Below are positions 1 to 7,803 of a stretch of DNA of 38,800 bases, piece by piece. The translations under genes and the position numbers were made by a program. Source of the stretch: Saccharothrix coeruleofusca (GTDB lineage: Bacteria > Actinomycetota > Actinomycetes > Mycobacteriales > Pseudonocardiaceae). The number at the start of each line of letters is the position of its first letter. Position 1 is the stretch's first letter. The notes under the pieces were generated by a model that saw nothing but the letters and a program-made list of their open reading frames with translations, was not told the origin of the DNA and did not search any database. Where the stretch lies: assembly GCF_014648515.1 (NCBI RefSeq), contig NZ_BMRG01000004.1, positions 482,645-521,444 on the forward strand. Reading direction: 5' to 3'.

Positions 1-2
1 GC

Positions 3-659
3 TTCGAGCCGTGGGTGGAGCTGGCCGCGGCGTGGACAGCGGCGGCCGGGGGCGATTCACTGCGCGGCGCACGGCACGCCCGCGCCGCCGCCGCTGTGGC
101 CCGCGACCGCGGCGACCACGCCTTCGAGGCGACGGCGCTGTACGACGCGGCCCGGCTCGGCTCACCCCGGCCGGTGCGGCGCAGGCTGGACGAGCTGACC
201 GGCCTCCTGCCCGGTCCGGCCGCACCGGTGCTGGCGGCCGCGGCGACCGCGTTGGCGTCGGGCGACGCGACGGCGCTGGACGGGACGGCGGCCGCGTTCG
301 AGGACCTGGGGATGCCGCTGCTCGCCGCGGAGGCGGCCACGACCGCGGCCTTGGCGCACCAGCGCGCGGGCCGAGCGGTCGCGGCGGTCCGCTCCCGCGA
401 GCACGCCGCTTCGGCCCGGCTGGAGTGCCCGCTGGCGCGGACCCCGCTGCTGCTGGTCGAACGGCTGGTCGGGTTGACGCCGAGGGAGCGGGACATCGCG
501 GCGATGGCCGGGGAAGGGCTGTCCAGCCCGGCCATCGCGCGCCGGTTGGAGTTGTCGGTGCGGACCGTGGACAACCACCTGGGGCGGGTCTACGCCAAGC
601 TCGGTGTGACGGGCAGGCGCGCCCTGAGGGCGGTGCTCCAGCCTCGCGGCACCCGCTGA
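3..659 (+). CDS. LuxR-family transcriptional regulator, C-terminal part (5' truncated by window)
   Basis: The reading frame is already open at the window edge (it reads FEPWVELAAAW from base 3), so this is the last 218 residues of a longer protein. The first 150 residues are Ala/Arg-rich helical repeats like the TPR-like arm of LAL or other large LuxR regulators. The C-terminus (about residues 155-212) is a GerE/LuxR helix-turn-helix: LTPRERDIAAMAGEGLSSPAIARRL followed by SVRTVDNHLGRVYAKLGV, the usual recognition-helix signature. LAL-type proteins carry an ATPase upstream; that part would lie before base 1, so membership of that subclass is inference. The stop sits inside the first of two terminator-like hairpins. 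It converges on the AfsR-like gene. Confidence 0.85.
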   Translation, partial: FEPWVELAAAWTAAAGGDSLRGARHARAAAAVARDRGDHAFEATALYDAARLGSPRPVRRRLDELTGLLPGPAAPVLAAAATALASGDATALDGTAAAFEDLGMPLLAAEAATTAALAHQRAGRAVAAVRSREHAASARLECPLARTPLLLVERLVGLTPRERDIAAMAGEGLSSPAIARRLELSVRTVDNHLGRVYAKLGVTGRRALRAVLQPRGTR

Positions 660-747
660 GTCCCCGCGCCCTTGGTGCGAGTGGGGCCTGCGGGGACTCG
701 GGTGTTCACGACCTCGACCGGAGCGGCACCTCACCGCTCCGGTCGAG
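658..747. terminator. Two consecutive hairpins between convergent genes
   Basis: Hairpin 1 has 10-bp arms GAGTCCCCGC (658-667) and GCGGGGACTC (690-699) and includes the LuxR stop codon. Hairpin 2 has perfect 14-bp arms starting CTCGACCGG (713-726) and ending CCGGTCGAG (734-747) around a 7-nt loop. There is no U-tract, as is usual in actinomycetes. The position between convergent genes fits a bidirectional terminator. Confidence 0.7.
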
Positions 748-822
748 CGGGCGACTCGGTCAGCCGGGCGTGCCGCGGTACCAGTCACCGGCCGAGGTGC
801 ACACGGTCACCTTGAGGCCGCG

Positions 823-866
823 CGCGAACGCGGAGTTCGCGGTACCCGAGCGTTCGACTCGCGGGG
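823..866. repeat. Intergenic repeat element A, copy 1
   Basis: About 44 bp just beyond the 3' end of the AfsR-like gene. It contains an inverted repeat CGCGAAC-N5-GTTCGCG (823-841). Its reverse complement aligns without gaps to 9001-9040: both read CGAGTCGnnCGnnCGGnnACCGCGAACnnnGCGTTCG with about three quarters of bases identical. Both copies lie between convergent genes. Confidence 0.5.
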
Positions 867-3800
867 TCAGGGGGTGAGGGCCCTGGCTCGGGTCAGGAGG
901 TGGGTGGTGGCCTGCTCGCCCTGTCGGTGGCCGATCTCGCGGTGCAGGTCCAGCGCCCTGCTCGCGGACTCCACCGCGGCGTCCACCGCTCCGGCCGCCA
1001 GGTGCAGCTCCGCGCACAGCGTGCGGGCCCGTGCCTCCAGCAGGCGGTAGCCGGTCTCCACCGCCACGGCCAGCGCGCGCTCGGCGTCGGGCAGGTCGCG
1101 GCGCGCGGCCGCCAACCCGATCATCGCCTTGACCTCGCCGAACCGGTACGACGCGGCGCGCGCGGTGGCCAGCGCCTCGCGGAGGTGGCCGATCGCCTCG
1201 GCGTGCCCGCCCAGCGCCTGGTGCGCCAGGCCCAGCACCACCAGCACGTCCACCTCACCGCGCCGGTAGCCCGCCTCGCGGGCCAGCTCCAGCGCGTCGC
1301 GGGCCAGCCGCGCGGCCTCGGCGTGCCTGCCCGACTCGTGGTGGGCGGCGGCCAGCTCGCCCGTCGCGTCGGCCTCGCCGCCCCGGTCGCCCAGCTCGCG
1401 GTGCAGTGCCCGCGCCCGCTCCAGGTGGTCCGCCGCGCCGTCCAGCTCGCCCAGGTCCCGCCAGACGCCGCCGAGGTAGGTCAGGCCGTTCGCCTCGCCC
1501 TGCCGCGACCCGATCTCCTCGTTGATCGCCAGCGCCTGCGCGTGCTTGTCCAGCGCCTGGCGCAGCCTGCCCAGGTGCCGGTAGACGATGCCCAGGTTGC
1601 TCAGGTTGTTGAACTGGTTGGTCAGCCTGCCGGTGCGGCGGTTGAGCTCGAAGGCCCGCTCGTGGTGCTCGGCGGCCTCGACCAGCCTGCCCGAGGTGCG
1701 CGCCAGGTTGCCCAGGTTGCCCAGCGCCGCGGCCTGCCCCTCCAGCCAGCCGCCGCGCCCGCCGTGCTCCAGCGCGCGGGTGGAGTACTCGGTGGCCTGC
1801 CGGTGGTGGCCCTGCCGGTGGTGGGCGTCGGCGATGCTCAGACACGCCGCAGCCTGCGCGCGGTCGTCCTGGTTGGCCTCGCCGATGCTCAGCCCGGCGT
1901 GCGCCACGGCCAGCCAGTCCACGGTGTGCATCCGCAGCCAGAAGTAGCCGCGCAGGGCCTCGGCCAGCAGACCCGCCTCGGGCAGCGGCCGGTGCCGCGC
2001 CGCGTGGGTCACCGCGGCGACCAGGTTGCCCCGCTCGGCGTCCAGCCACTCCGAGGCCGCCGCGTGGTCGGCGAACACCGACTGGGGCGCGGGCCTGCCG
2101 GGCAGCGTCAGCCGGATCATCTGCGGGTAGAGCACCGAGGCGGCGGCGTCGACCGCCCGCAGGTACCAGCGGTGCAGCCGCAGCACCGCCGCGTCCCGCT
2201 CGGCGGCGGGCAGGTCCTGCTCGCGGGCGAACAGCCGCAGCAGGTCGTGGTAGCCGTAGCGGCCGGGCGCGGGCCGGGTGAGCATGTGCGCGGCGGCCAG
2301 CTCGTCGAGCAGCCCGGCCACCTCGGTCACCGGGTCGCCGCTGAGCGCGGCGGCGGCCTCGGCGGTGAAGTCCGCGCCGGGGAACGAGCCGAGCAGGGCG
2401 AACAGCCGCCGGGTGGGCTCGCCCAGCGCCGCGTGGGACAGCTCGAACGCGGTGCGCACGGCGGTCTGCTCGTCGCCGTCGACCCGCAGCGCGGCCAGCC
2501 GGTTGCCCGCCAACCGGTCGGTGTAGGAGGTCAGCGACCCGGTCGGGTTGGTGATCAGGTTGGCCGCGGCGATGCGCAGCGCCAGCGGCAGGTGGGCGCA
2601 CAGCTCCGCGAGCCAGACCAGCGCCTCGGGCTCGGCTCGGGCGCGCCGCGCGCCGAGCAGGCCGGTCAGCAGTGCGCGGGCCTCCTCGGCGGTGAGCACG
2701 TCCAGCGGGACGCTGTGGGCGCCGTCGCGGGCCACCAGGCCGGTCAGCGCGCCGCGGCTGGTCACCACCACCGCGCAACCGGGCGTGCCCGGCAGCAGCG
2801 GTCGCACCTGCTCCAGGTCGCGGGCGTCGTCGAGGACCACCAGCGCGCGGCGGCCCGCCAGCTCGCTGCGGTAGAGCGCGGCGGCCTCCTCCAGGTCGGT
2901 TGGCACCCGGTCGGGCGGCACGTCCAGCCCGCGCAGCAGCCGCGACAGCGCGGTCAGCGGCGGGGTGGGCGGCGCGGTGGCGTTGCCCTGCAGGTCCACG
3001 TGCAGCTGACCGTCGGGGAACCGGTCGCGGGCGCGGTGCGCCCAGTGCCTGGCCAGCGCGGTCTTGCCCACGCCCGGCGTGCCGGTGATCACCACGATGG
3101 GCACCGCCCCGGTCTCGTGGGCCTGGCCCACGACCCGGTCCAGCAGGCGCAGCTGCCCGGCACGGCCGGTGAACAGGCTGACCCCGGCGGGCACCTGAGC
3201 GGGTACCGCGCGCGGCCGGGCGGCAGGCCGGGACGGCCGCAGCCGCAGGTCGTCGGCGAGCACGGCGCGCTCCAGCTCGCGCAGCTGCGGCCCCGGCTCC
3301 ACCCCCAACTCCGAGACCAGCAGGGCGCGGCCCGCGCGGTAGACCGCCAGCGCCTCGGCCCGCCGCCCGCACCGGTACAGCGCGGTCATCAGCAGCGCGC
3401 GCAGTCCCTCGCGCAGCGGGTGCCGCTGCACCAGGCGGGTCAGCTCGTCGACCACCTCGGCGTGGCGGCCCAGTTCGACCTGGGCACCCAGCCGCAGCTC
3501 CAGCGCGGTCACCCGGCGCTGCTCCAGCCGCGTCACCTCGGCGGCCAGCGCGTCGCTGGCGGGCACGTCCTGGAACGCCTGACCGCGCCACAGCCGCAGC
3601 CCCTCCGCCAGCCGCCCGACCGCCGCCTCCAGCTCGCCCGCGGCCAGCTCGCGCTGCGCGGACTCCACGCAGCGCTCGAACACCGCGGCGTCCACCTGCC
3701 CTTCGGGCACCACCAGCTGGTAGGCCGCGCCCTGGGTGACCAGCCGGGCCCCGCCGTTGTCGCCAAGGAGCCTGCGCAGGCGCACCACGTAGCCCTGCAC

Positions 3801-3983
3801 GGTGTTCAGCGCGGTGCGCGGTGGGTGGTCGCCCCAGATGGCGTCCACCAGCCGGTCGGCGCTGACCGCGCGGCCGGGCTCGGTCAGCAGGACCGCGAGC
3901 AGCACGCGCTGCTGCGGCGCGCGGACCGCCGCCCAGTCGTGGCCGTCCCAGACCTGCAGCGGACCGAGCACCTGGAATAACAT
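867..3983 (-). CDS. AfsR/SARP-type STAND transcriptional regulator (BTAD, NB-ARC, TPR)
   Basis: 1038 residues, the architecture of AfsR-like global or pathway regulators. Residues 1-95 form an OmpR-type winged helix (FQVLGPLQVWDG, then QRVLLAVLL and LVDAIWGDHPP). Residues 95-250 are the bacterial transcriptional activator domain (ending VYRAGRALLVSELGVEPGP). An NB-ARC ATPase follows with P-loop GTPGVGKT at 301-308 and a Walker B-like VVLDDARD near 385. Residues of about 690-1035 are TPR repeats (EYSTRALEHGG, YRHLGRLRQALDKHAQAL and similar). It starts at ATG 3983 with GGTGAG a few bases upstream. Such proteins bind ATP, oligomerise and activate promoters, often after kinase phosphorylation in the AfsK/AfsR model; a Ser/Thr kinase lies 3.4 kb upstream on the same strand, but a link is speculation. 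The target is unknown and no biosynthetic cluster is visible here. Confidence 0.93.
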   Translation of the reverse strand: MLFQVLGPLQVWDGHDWAAVRAPQQRVLLAVLLTEPGRAVSADRLVDAIWGDHPPRTALNTVQGYVVRLRRLLGDNGGARLVTQGAAYQLVVPEGQVDAAVFERCVESAQRELAAGELEAAVGRLAEGLRLWRGQAFQDVPASDALAAEVTRLEQRRVTALELRLGAQVELGRHAEVVDELTRLVQRHPLREGLRALLMTALYRCGRRAEALAVYRAGRALLVSELGVEPGPQLRELERAVLADDLRLRPSRPAARPRAVPAQVPAGVSLFTGRAGQLRLLDRVVGQAHETGAVPIVVITGTPGVGKTALARHWAHRARDRFPDGQLHVDLQGNATAPPTPPLTALSRLLRGLDVPPDRVPTDLEEAAALYRSELAGRRALVVLDDARDLEQVRPLLPGTPGCAVVVTSRGALTGLVARDGAHSVPLDVLTAEEARALLTGLLGARRARAEPEALVWLAELCAHLPLALRIAAANLITNPTGSLTSYTDRLAGNRLAALRVDGDEQTAVRTAFELSHAALGEPTRRLFALLGSFPGADFTAEAAAALSGDPVTEVAGLLDELAAAHMLTRPAPGRYGYHDLLRLFAREQDLPAAERDAAVLRLHRWYLRAVDAAASVLYPQMIRLTLPGRPAPQSVFADHAAASEWLDAERGNLVAAVTHAARHRPLPEAGLLAEALRGYFWLRMHTVDWLAVAHAGLSIGEANQDDRAQAAACLSIADAHHRQGHHRQATEYSTRALEHGGRGGWLEGQAAALGNLGNLARTSGRLVEAAEHHERAFELNRRTGRLTNQFNNLSNLGIVYRHLGRLRQALDKHAQALAINEEIGSRQGEANGLTYLGGVWRDLGELDGAADHLERARALHRELGDRGGEADATGELAAAHHESGRHAEAARLARDALELAREAGYRRGEVDVLVVLGLAHQALGGHAEAIGHLREALATARAASYRFGEVKAMIGLAAARRDLPDAERALAVAVETGYRLLEARARTLCAELHLAAGAVDAAVESASRALDLHREIGHRQGEQATTHLLTRARALTP

Positions 3984-4037
3984 CGGCTCACCCCGAGGGT
4001 GAATCTACTCACGGCGGGATGGCGTTACCAGGTCCGG

Positions 4038-4925
4038 TCAACCGGCGGCCCGATCATCCCCGTGCGGCGCATCCACGACCGGGGGCAGCGCCCAGCGCAC
4101 CACCCTGGTGACGCCGTGGCCCGCCAGGCGGGCGGCGGTGGCTTCGAAGACGGGCAGGAACGGCAGGCGCAGCGGCAGCCGGGTCCACACCGGCAGCGAG
4201 GCCACCGCGGCGGCGGCCAGCGCCGCGTAGGGCGCCCGCACCGGCACCGGGATCGGCGGCTTGACCAGCAGGAACCATGCCGCTTCCCGCGCTTCGGGGG
4301 TGCCGCGCAGCTCCGGCCGGTACGCGGCGAGGCGGGCGGCCAGCGCGGCGGTGGTGGTCGGCGGGTCGGGCACCCCCAGCGCGAGGGCCACCCGCGCGGT
4401 GTCGGCCACGTAGCCGTCGGCCTCGGCCGGGGTCAGCGACGTCGCGCCGTAGCGCTGGTGGCAGCGCAGGAAGCTGTCCACCTCGGCCACGTGCACCCAC
4501 TCCAGCAGGTGCGGGTCGGCCGCGTGGTAAGGCACGCCGTCGGCGGTGACCCCGCGCACGCGCTGGTGGATCGCGCGGACCCGGCGCACCGCGGCCTCGG
4601 CGTGCGCCGCGGTGCCGAAGGTGGTGGTGGCCAGGAAGGTGCTGGTGCGCTGCAACCGCCCCCACGGGTCCTGGCGGTAGTCCGAGTGCCCCGCGACCCC
4701 GGCCATGGCCAGCGGGTGCAGCGACTGCAGCAGCAGCGCCCGCAGCCCGCCGACGAACATCGCGGCGTCGCCGTGCACCCGCCGGATCGGCCGGTCCGGG
4801 CCGAACCAGCGGGGACCGGCCGCGCCGTGGATGCGGTCGCGGGCGCGCTCGCCCTGCGGGCCCGCGACGCGGTCGAACAGCGCCGCTCCGACGCGCTTCC
4901 TCAGCGGCTCCAGGTTCAGGTCCAC
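4038..4925 (-). CDS. Oxygenase MpaB family protein (DUF2236)
   Basis: 295 residues from GTG 4925. I chose this start because GAAGGGA lies 8 nt upstream (4934-4940); the frame is open to 4985 but those extra residues look non-coding. It has the hallmarks of the DUF2236/MpaB family: an N-terminal RDRIHGAAG region, a GDAAMFVGGLRALLLQSLHPLAM block with conserved His-Pro, GHSDYRQDPWGRLQRTSTFL, and a central WVHVAEVDSFL. Characterised relatives (fungal MpaB, latex-clearing protein Lcp) are oxidative cleavage enzymes using heme or a histidine-bound metal. The substrate here is unknown. It is followed 54 bp later by the AfsR-like gene on the same strand and preceded by the phosphoesterase, with no sign of a shared pathway. 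Confidence 0.8.
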   Translation of the reverse strand: MDLNLEPLRKRVGAALFDRVAGPQGERARDRIHGAAGPRWFGPDRPIRRVHGDAAMFVGGLRALLLQSLHPLAMAGVAGHSDYRQDPWGRLQRTSTFLATTTFGTAAHAEAAVRRVRAIHQRVRGVTADGVPYHAADPHLLEWVHVAEVDSFLRCHQRYGATSLTPAEADGYVADTARVALALGVPDPPTTTAALAARLAAYRPELRGTPEAREAAWFLLVKPPIPVPVRAPYAALAAAAVASLPVWTRLPLRLPFLPVFEATAARLAGHGVTRVVRWALPPVVDAPHGDDRAAG

Positions 4926-5060
4926 GTCCACGTCCCTTCGGCACCCCGGCGGTTCCGACTCACGCCGCTGGGTGCGCAGGCGCACTGCCGATCGACGCCC
5001 TGTGCTCTCAAGACGCCTCGGAGAGGTGACCCGGTGCGGTCGGGGCAGGCCCCGTCCCGG

Positions 5061-5552
5061 TCAGGTCACCTCGACGATACGCGCTTGGACCAGCGATCCT
5101 TCCTCGATCCGCAGCAACCCGATGGTGCCGTGCGGCTGGCGGCGGCGGTCCGTGGGCGATCCGGGGTTGAACACGCGCACCCCGTCACCGGTCGCGTCGA
5201 GGGGGATGTGGGAGTGGCCGAAGACGACGAGCCCGGCGTTCGGGAAGCGGCGGCGCATCCGGGCGGTGCGGCCTGCGGCCGGGCCGCTGTCGTGGACCAT
5301 CGCCACCGGCAATCCGGCCAGGTCGAGCTCGACGGTCTCCGGCGCGCCCCACGCCGCCACGTCCGGCCCGTCGTTGTTGCCCAGCACCGCGGTCACCGGC
5401 GCGTACTGGGCCAACTCGTCGAGCACCGGCGCCACGCAGACGTCCCCGGCGTGCAGGACGGCGTCGGCGTGGCGCAGGTGCTCGGCCACGGCGGGCGGGC
5501 AGGACTTCCAGCGACGCGGGGCGTGCGTGTCCGACAGCACCACCACGCGCAC
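5061..5552 (-). CDS. YfcE/MJ0936-type metallophosphoesterase
   Basis: 163 residues from GTG 5552, the typical length for small one-domain calcineurin-like phosphodiesterases. All metal-binding blocks can be read in order: SDTH (residues 7-10), HAGDV (39-43), GNNDG (58-62), MVHDSG (about 85-90), GHSH (112-115) and NPGSP (127-131). The two-metal centre therefore looks intact. Relatives hydrolyse phosphodiesters such as bis-pNPP or cyclic nucleotides; the natural substrate is unknown. It starts 2 nt after the stop of the 61-codon gene upstream, so the two are probably co-translated. Confidence 0.9.
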   Translation of the reverse strand: MRVVVLSDTHAPRRWKSCPPAVAEHLRHADAVLHAGDVCVAPVLDELAQYAPVTAVLGNNDGPDVAAWGAPETVELDLAGLPVAMVHDSGPAAGRTARMRRRFPNAGLVVFGHSHIPLDATGDGVRVFNPGSPTDRRRQPHGTIGLLRIEEGSLVQARIVEVT

Positions 5553-5554
5553 GA

Positions 5555-5740
5555 TCAGCCCCGGTCGGGGTCGTCGGCCACGGACCGGTCGGCCGTGCCG
5601 ATGGTGCCGGTCGGGTCGGCCTCCGGCCGGTTGGGCCTGCCCGGTTGGAGCTCGCCCCGGTCGACCGGGTCGGCTCCCTCCTCGGCCAGCGAGGTGCGCT
5701 GTTCGGCGTCCTGGTCGCGCATCGGGTCGGTGTGCTCCAT
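5555..5740 (-). CDS. Small acidic conserved-type hypothetical protein
   Basis: 61 residues from ATG 5740, rich in Asp, Glu and Pro with no hydrophobic core or Cys (MEHTDPMRDQDAEQR...SVADDPDRG). It is probably disordered. Support for it being real comes from position: its stop is 2 nt before the GTG of the phosphoesterase, it follows the kinase gene by 28 bp, and its codons show the strong GC bias of neighbours. Similar short acidic proteins occur at 32.9-34.7 kb. Function unknown; I recognise no family. Confidence 0.55.
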   Translation of the reverse strand: MEHTDPMRDQDAEQRTSLAEEGADPVDRGELQPGRPNRPEADPTGTIGTADRSVADDPDRG

Positions 5741-5768
5741 GCGCCGGGACTACCCGATCGGGCCCGAC

Positions 5769-7358
5769 CTACGCGCCGCGCTGGCTGTCGAAGGCCCACT
5801 GGCCGTTGACGTTGACCATCGAGTAGACGTGCCGCTCCCGCTCGGTGTGGCCGTCCTTGAAGGTGTAGGTCACCGTGGCGAAGACCTGGTCGCCCTCGGA
5901 CCGCACGTCGGAGACCGCCACCGCGCTCATCCGGTTCCAGAAGTCCTGGTAGTTGGCGAACGACAGGTTGCGCTCGGCCTTGAAGCGGTCGGTCAGCCTG
6001 CCGAAGGCGCTCTGCTGGTCACCGGGCAGCAGGCCGTAGTAGTCGATCACCGCCTGGTCCGGGCCGACCTGCTGGGGTGGCTGCTGGGGCGGCTGCTGCT
6101 CGGTGGTGGTCGTGGTGGTCCCGGTGGTGGTCGTCTGCTGCTGGGACGTCGCGGTCGTGGTGGGTTCGCCGGACGTGGCGGGCGGCGGCTGCTCACCCGC
6201 GGAGGTGGTAGTCGCCGCAGCGGTGGGGGTGGTCCCGTCGCCGGAGGGTTGACCGTCGTCGCCCAGGTTGCGGGTGAGCAGGAAGGCCAGCGCGGCGACG
6301 GCCAGCACCACCACGGCCAGCAGGGCGATCCGGGCGCGCCGTCGGCCGCTGTCCCCCGCCGGTGGCTCGGGGGTCGGAGCCGGTGCGGGGACCGGGGGTT
6401 CGGGAGTCGGGGACTCCGGAGCCGAGGACTCGGCAGCCGGGGGCGCGGTGGTGGGTGCCACCGGCTCGGAACCGGCGGGCTCCGGCTCCACCGGCTCCTC
6501 CACCAGCGTCGGCGCGGGCGGGGTGGGAGTGCTCAGCACCGCGGTCGGCGCGGGGTCGAGCACGCGGCCCTCCTGGAGCATCTCCGCGGCCTCGGCCATG
6601 TTCGGCCGGGTCGAGGGCTCCGGGTCGAGCAGGCGCTCCAGCACCGGCGTCAGCGGCCCGGCGTGCCGCGGCGGCGCGTACTTGCCCTCGGCGACGCGGT
6701 GCAGCAGGGCGATGGTGTTGCTGTCCAGGCCGAACGGCGGCTCCCCCTCGACGGCGGCGTAGAGCGTCGCGCCGAGCCCGTAGACGTCGGACGGGAAGTC
6801 GGCCTTGGCGCCGCGGGCCACCTCGGGGGACAGGTACGCGGGGGTGCCCACCAGCATCCCGGAAGCGGTGACGGTGACCTCGTCGGCCGCGCGGGAGGTG
6901 CCGAAGTCGGTGACCTTGACCGTGCCGAACTCGGTCACCAGCACGTTGGCGGGCTTGACGTCGCGGTGCACCACGCCCGCCCGGTGGGCGGCGGCCAGGC
7001 CCGCGGCCAGCTGCGCGCCCAGCCGCTGCGCCTCCTCGTGCGGCAGCCTGCCGCGCTCGGACAGGATCGCCGCGAGGCTGCGCGAGGGCAGGTACTCCAT
7101 GACCAGCCACGGGTGGCCGTCGTGCTCGACCACGTCGTAGAGCGCGATGACGTTGGGGTGCTGCAACCGGGCGGCCATCCGCCCCTCCCGCACCGCCCGC
7201 CGGGTGGCCTCGTCGTCGAAGCCGGTGTGCGACAGCAGCTCCTTGACCGCGACGACCCGCCGCAGCCGGGTGTCCTGGGCCCGCCACACCACCCCCATCC
7301 CGCCCGAGCCGATCCTGTCAGTCAGCCGGTACCTCCCGGCGATCGTGCGGTCCTCCAC
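5769..7358 (-). CDS. PknB-like transmembrane serine/threonine protein kinase
   Basis: 529 residues from GTG 7358, chosen because GGGAG sits 5 nt upstream; TTG 7370 is the alternative. The kinase domain (about residues 7-265) is complete: glycine loop IGSGGMGVVW, catalytic Lys in VAVKE, HRDVKPAN, TDFGTSR, GTPAYLSPE and SDVYGLGATLY. A Pro/Glu-rich linker runs from about 270 to 340, then RRR and one membrane helix ALLAVVVLAVAALAFLL (about 346-362). The exported part starts with a Thr/Gln/Pro-rich stretch (about 370-432), then a compact C-terminal domain of about 100 residues (VIDYYGLLPGDQQSAF to VNVNGQWAFDSQ) resembling the NTF2-like tails of some actinobacterial kinases. It lacks PASTA repeats. 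The kinase is likely to sense an extracellular signal. It is divergent from the pseudo-subtilase. Confidence 0.93.
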   Translation of the reverse strand: MEDRTIAGRYRLTDRIGSGGMGVVWRAQDTRLRRVVAVKELLSHTGFDDEATRRAVREGRMAARLQHPNVIALYDVVEHDGHPWLVMEYLPSRSLAAILSERGRLPHEEAQRLGAQLAAGLAAAHRAGVVHRDVKPANVLVTEFGTVKVTDFGTSRAADEVTVTASGMLVGTPAYLSPEVARGAKADFPSDVYGLGATLYAAVEGEPPFGLDSNTIALLHRVAEGKYAPPRHAGPLTPVLERLLDPEPSTRPNMAEAAEMLQEGRVLDPAPTAVLSTPTPPAPTLVEEPVEPEPAGSEPVAPTTAPPAAESSAPESPTPEPPVPAPAPTPEPPAGDSGRRRARIALLAVVVLAVAALAFLLTRNLGDDGQPSGDGTTPTAAATTTSAGEQPPPATSGEPTTTATSQQQTTTTGTTTTTTEQQPPQQPPQQVGPDQAVIDYYGLLPGDQQSAFGRLTDRFKAERNLSFANYQDFWNRMSAVAVSDVRSEGDQVFATVTYTFKDGHTERERHVYSMVNVNGQWAFDSQRGA

Positions 7359-7408
7359 CGGTGCTCCCAACCATCGCCGCGCACGTTCGGCTTATGGGAT
7401 ACCCAATC

Positions 7409-7428
7409 GAGTGAGGGATGACTCACTC
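7409..7428. promoter_or_regulatory. Inverted repeat upstream of the kinase gene
   Basis: GAGTGAG (7409-7415) and CTCACTC (7422-7428) are perfect 7-bp arms with a 6-nt spacer, about 50 bp upstream of the kinase start. It could be an operator in the divergent kinase/subtilase intergenic region. No cognate regulator can be assigned. Confidence 0.35.
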
Positions 7429-7560
7429 ACTGTTCCCATGCCGTCGTTCAGCCTTCCAGGTGTGCCGCCGACAGGTGAACGGGGCCTCCTTGATCCATTC
7501 GGGTGCACCCGATCACTCCACTCCGGACCGCGGCGGGGTCGGCCTGCCGGATGGCTGCAA

Positions 7561-7582
7561 GCCCGTTGCAGGCCCGTTGCAG
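7561..7582. repeat. Exact tandem duplication of an 11-mer
   Basis: GCCCGTTGCAG occurs twice in direct succession (7561-7571 and 7572-7582) in the 430-bp gap between the kinase and the subtilase. It may be a two-site regulator target or slippage. Confidence 0.4.
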
Positions 7583-7665
7583 GAAGGGTCGGGGACGCTG
7601 GTGCCATCCCCGAGCGGAGGTCCCCCGCCACATCCGGTGCGGACCGCGCAGGCGGGTGCAGCCCG

Positions 7666-7701
7666 CCGGGTCCCTCCCCATGGGGGTGGGGAGGGACCCG
7701 G
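7666..7701. terminator. Strong hairpin in the 5' region of the subtilase gene
   Basis: Perfect 14-bp arms (7666-7679, beginning CCGGGTCCC; 7688-7701, ending GGGACCCGG) with an 8-nt loop. It lies about 100 bp upstream of the subtilase start, between divergent genes, where no gene end is expected. It may be an attenuator or stable leader structure rather than a normal terminator. The rest of 7371-7803 shows no credible gene. Confidence 0.5.
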
Positions 7702-7803
7702 TGCCGTTCCGCGGCCAACGGCTCCGATCGGCCCTGTCGCGGACCACGGGGCCGTGCTGTGGTTTCCAGGAGTCCCCGAATCCGCCCCGCGGTTGGAGGA
7801 ACG

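Noticed and set aside
760-866. Short minus-strand frame ending FARGLKVTVCTSAGDWYRGTPG, considered as a small secreted protein
   Set aside because: It has no start or ribosome-binding site of its own and half of it is repeat element A; too little to support a gene or name a relic.
900-3980. Plus-strand open frame of 1026 codons opposite the AfsR-like gene
   Set aside because: Its residues are Gln/Arg/Gly/Val-rich without domains, the usual antisense shadow of a high-GC gene; the minus strand shows BTAD, NB-ARC and TPR motifs.
3999-7421. Plus-strand open frame of 1140 codons
   Set aside because: It runs antisense across four minus-strand genes with clear motifs (DUF2236, phosphoesterase, kinase).
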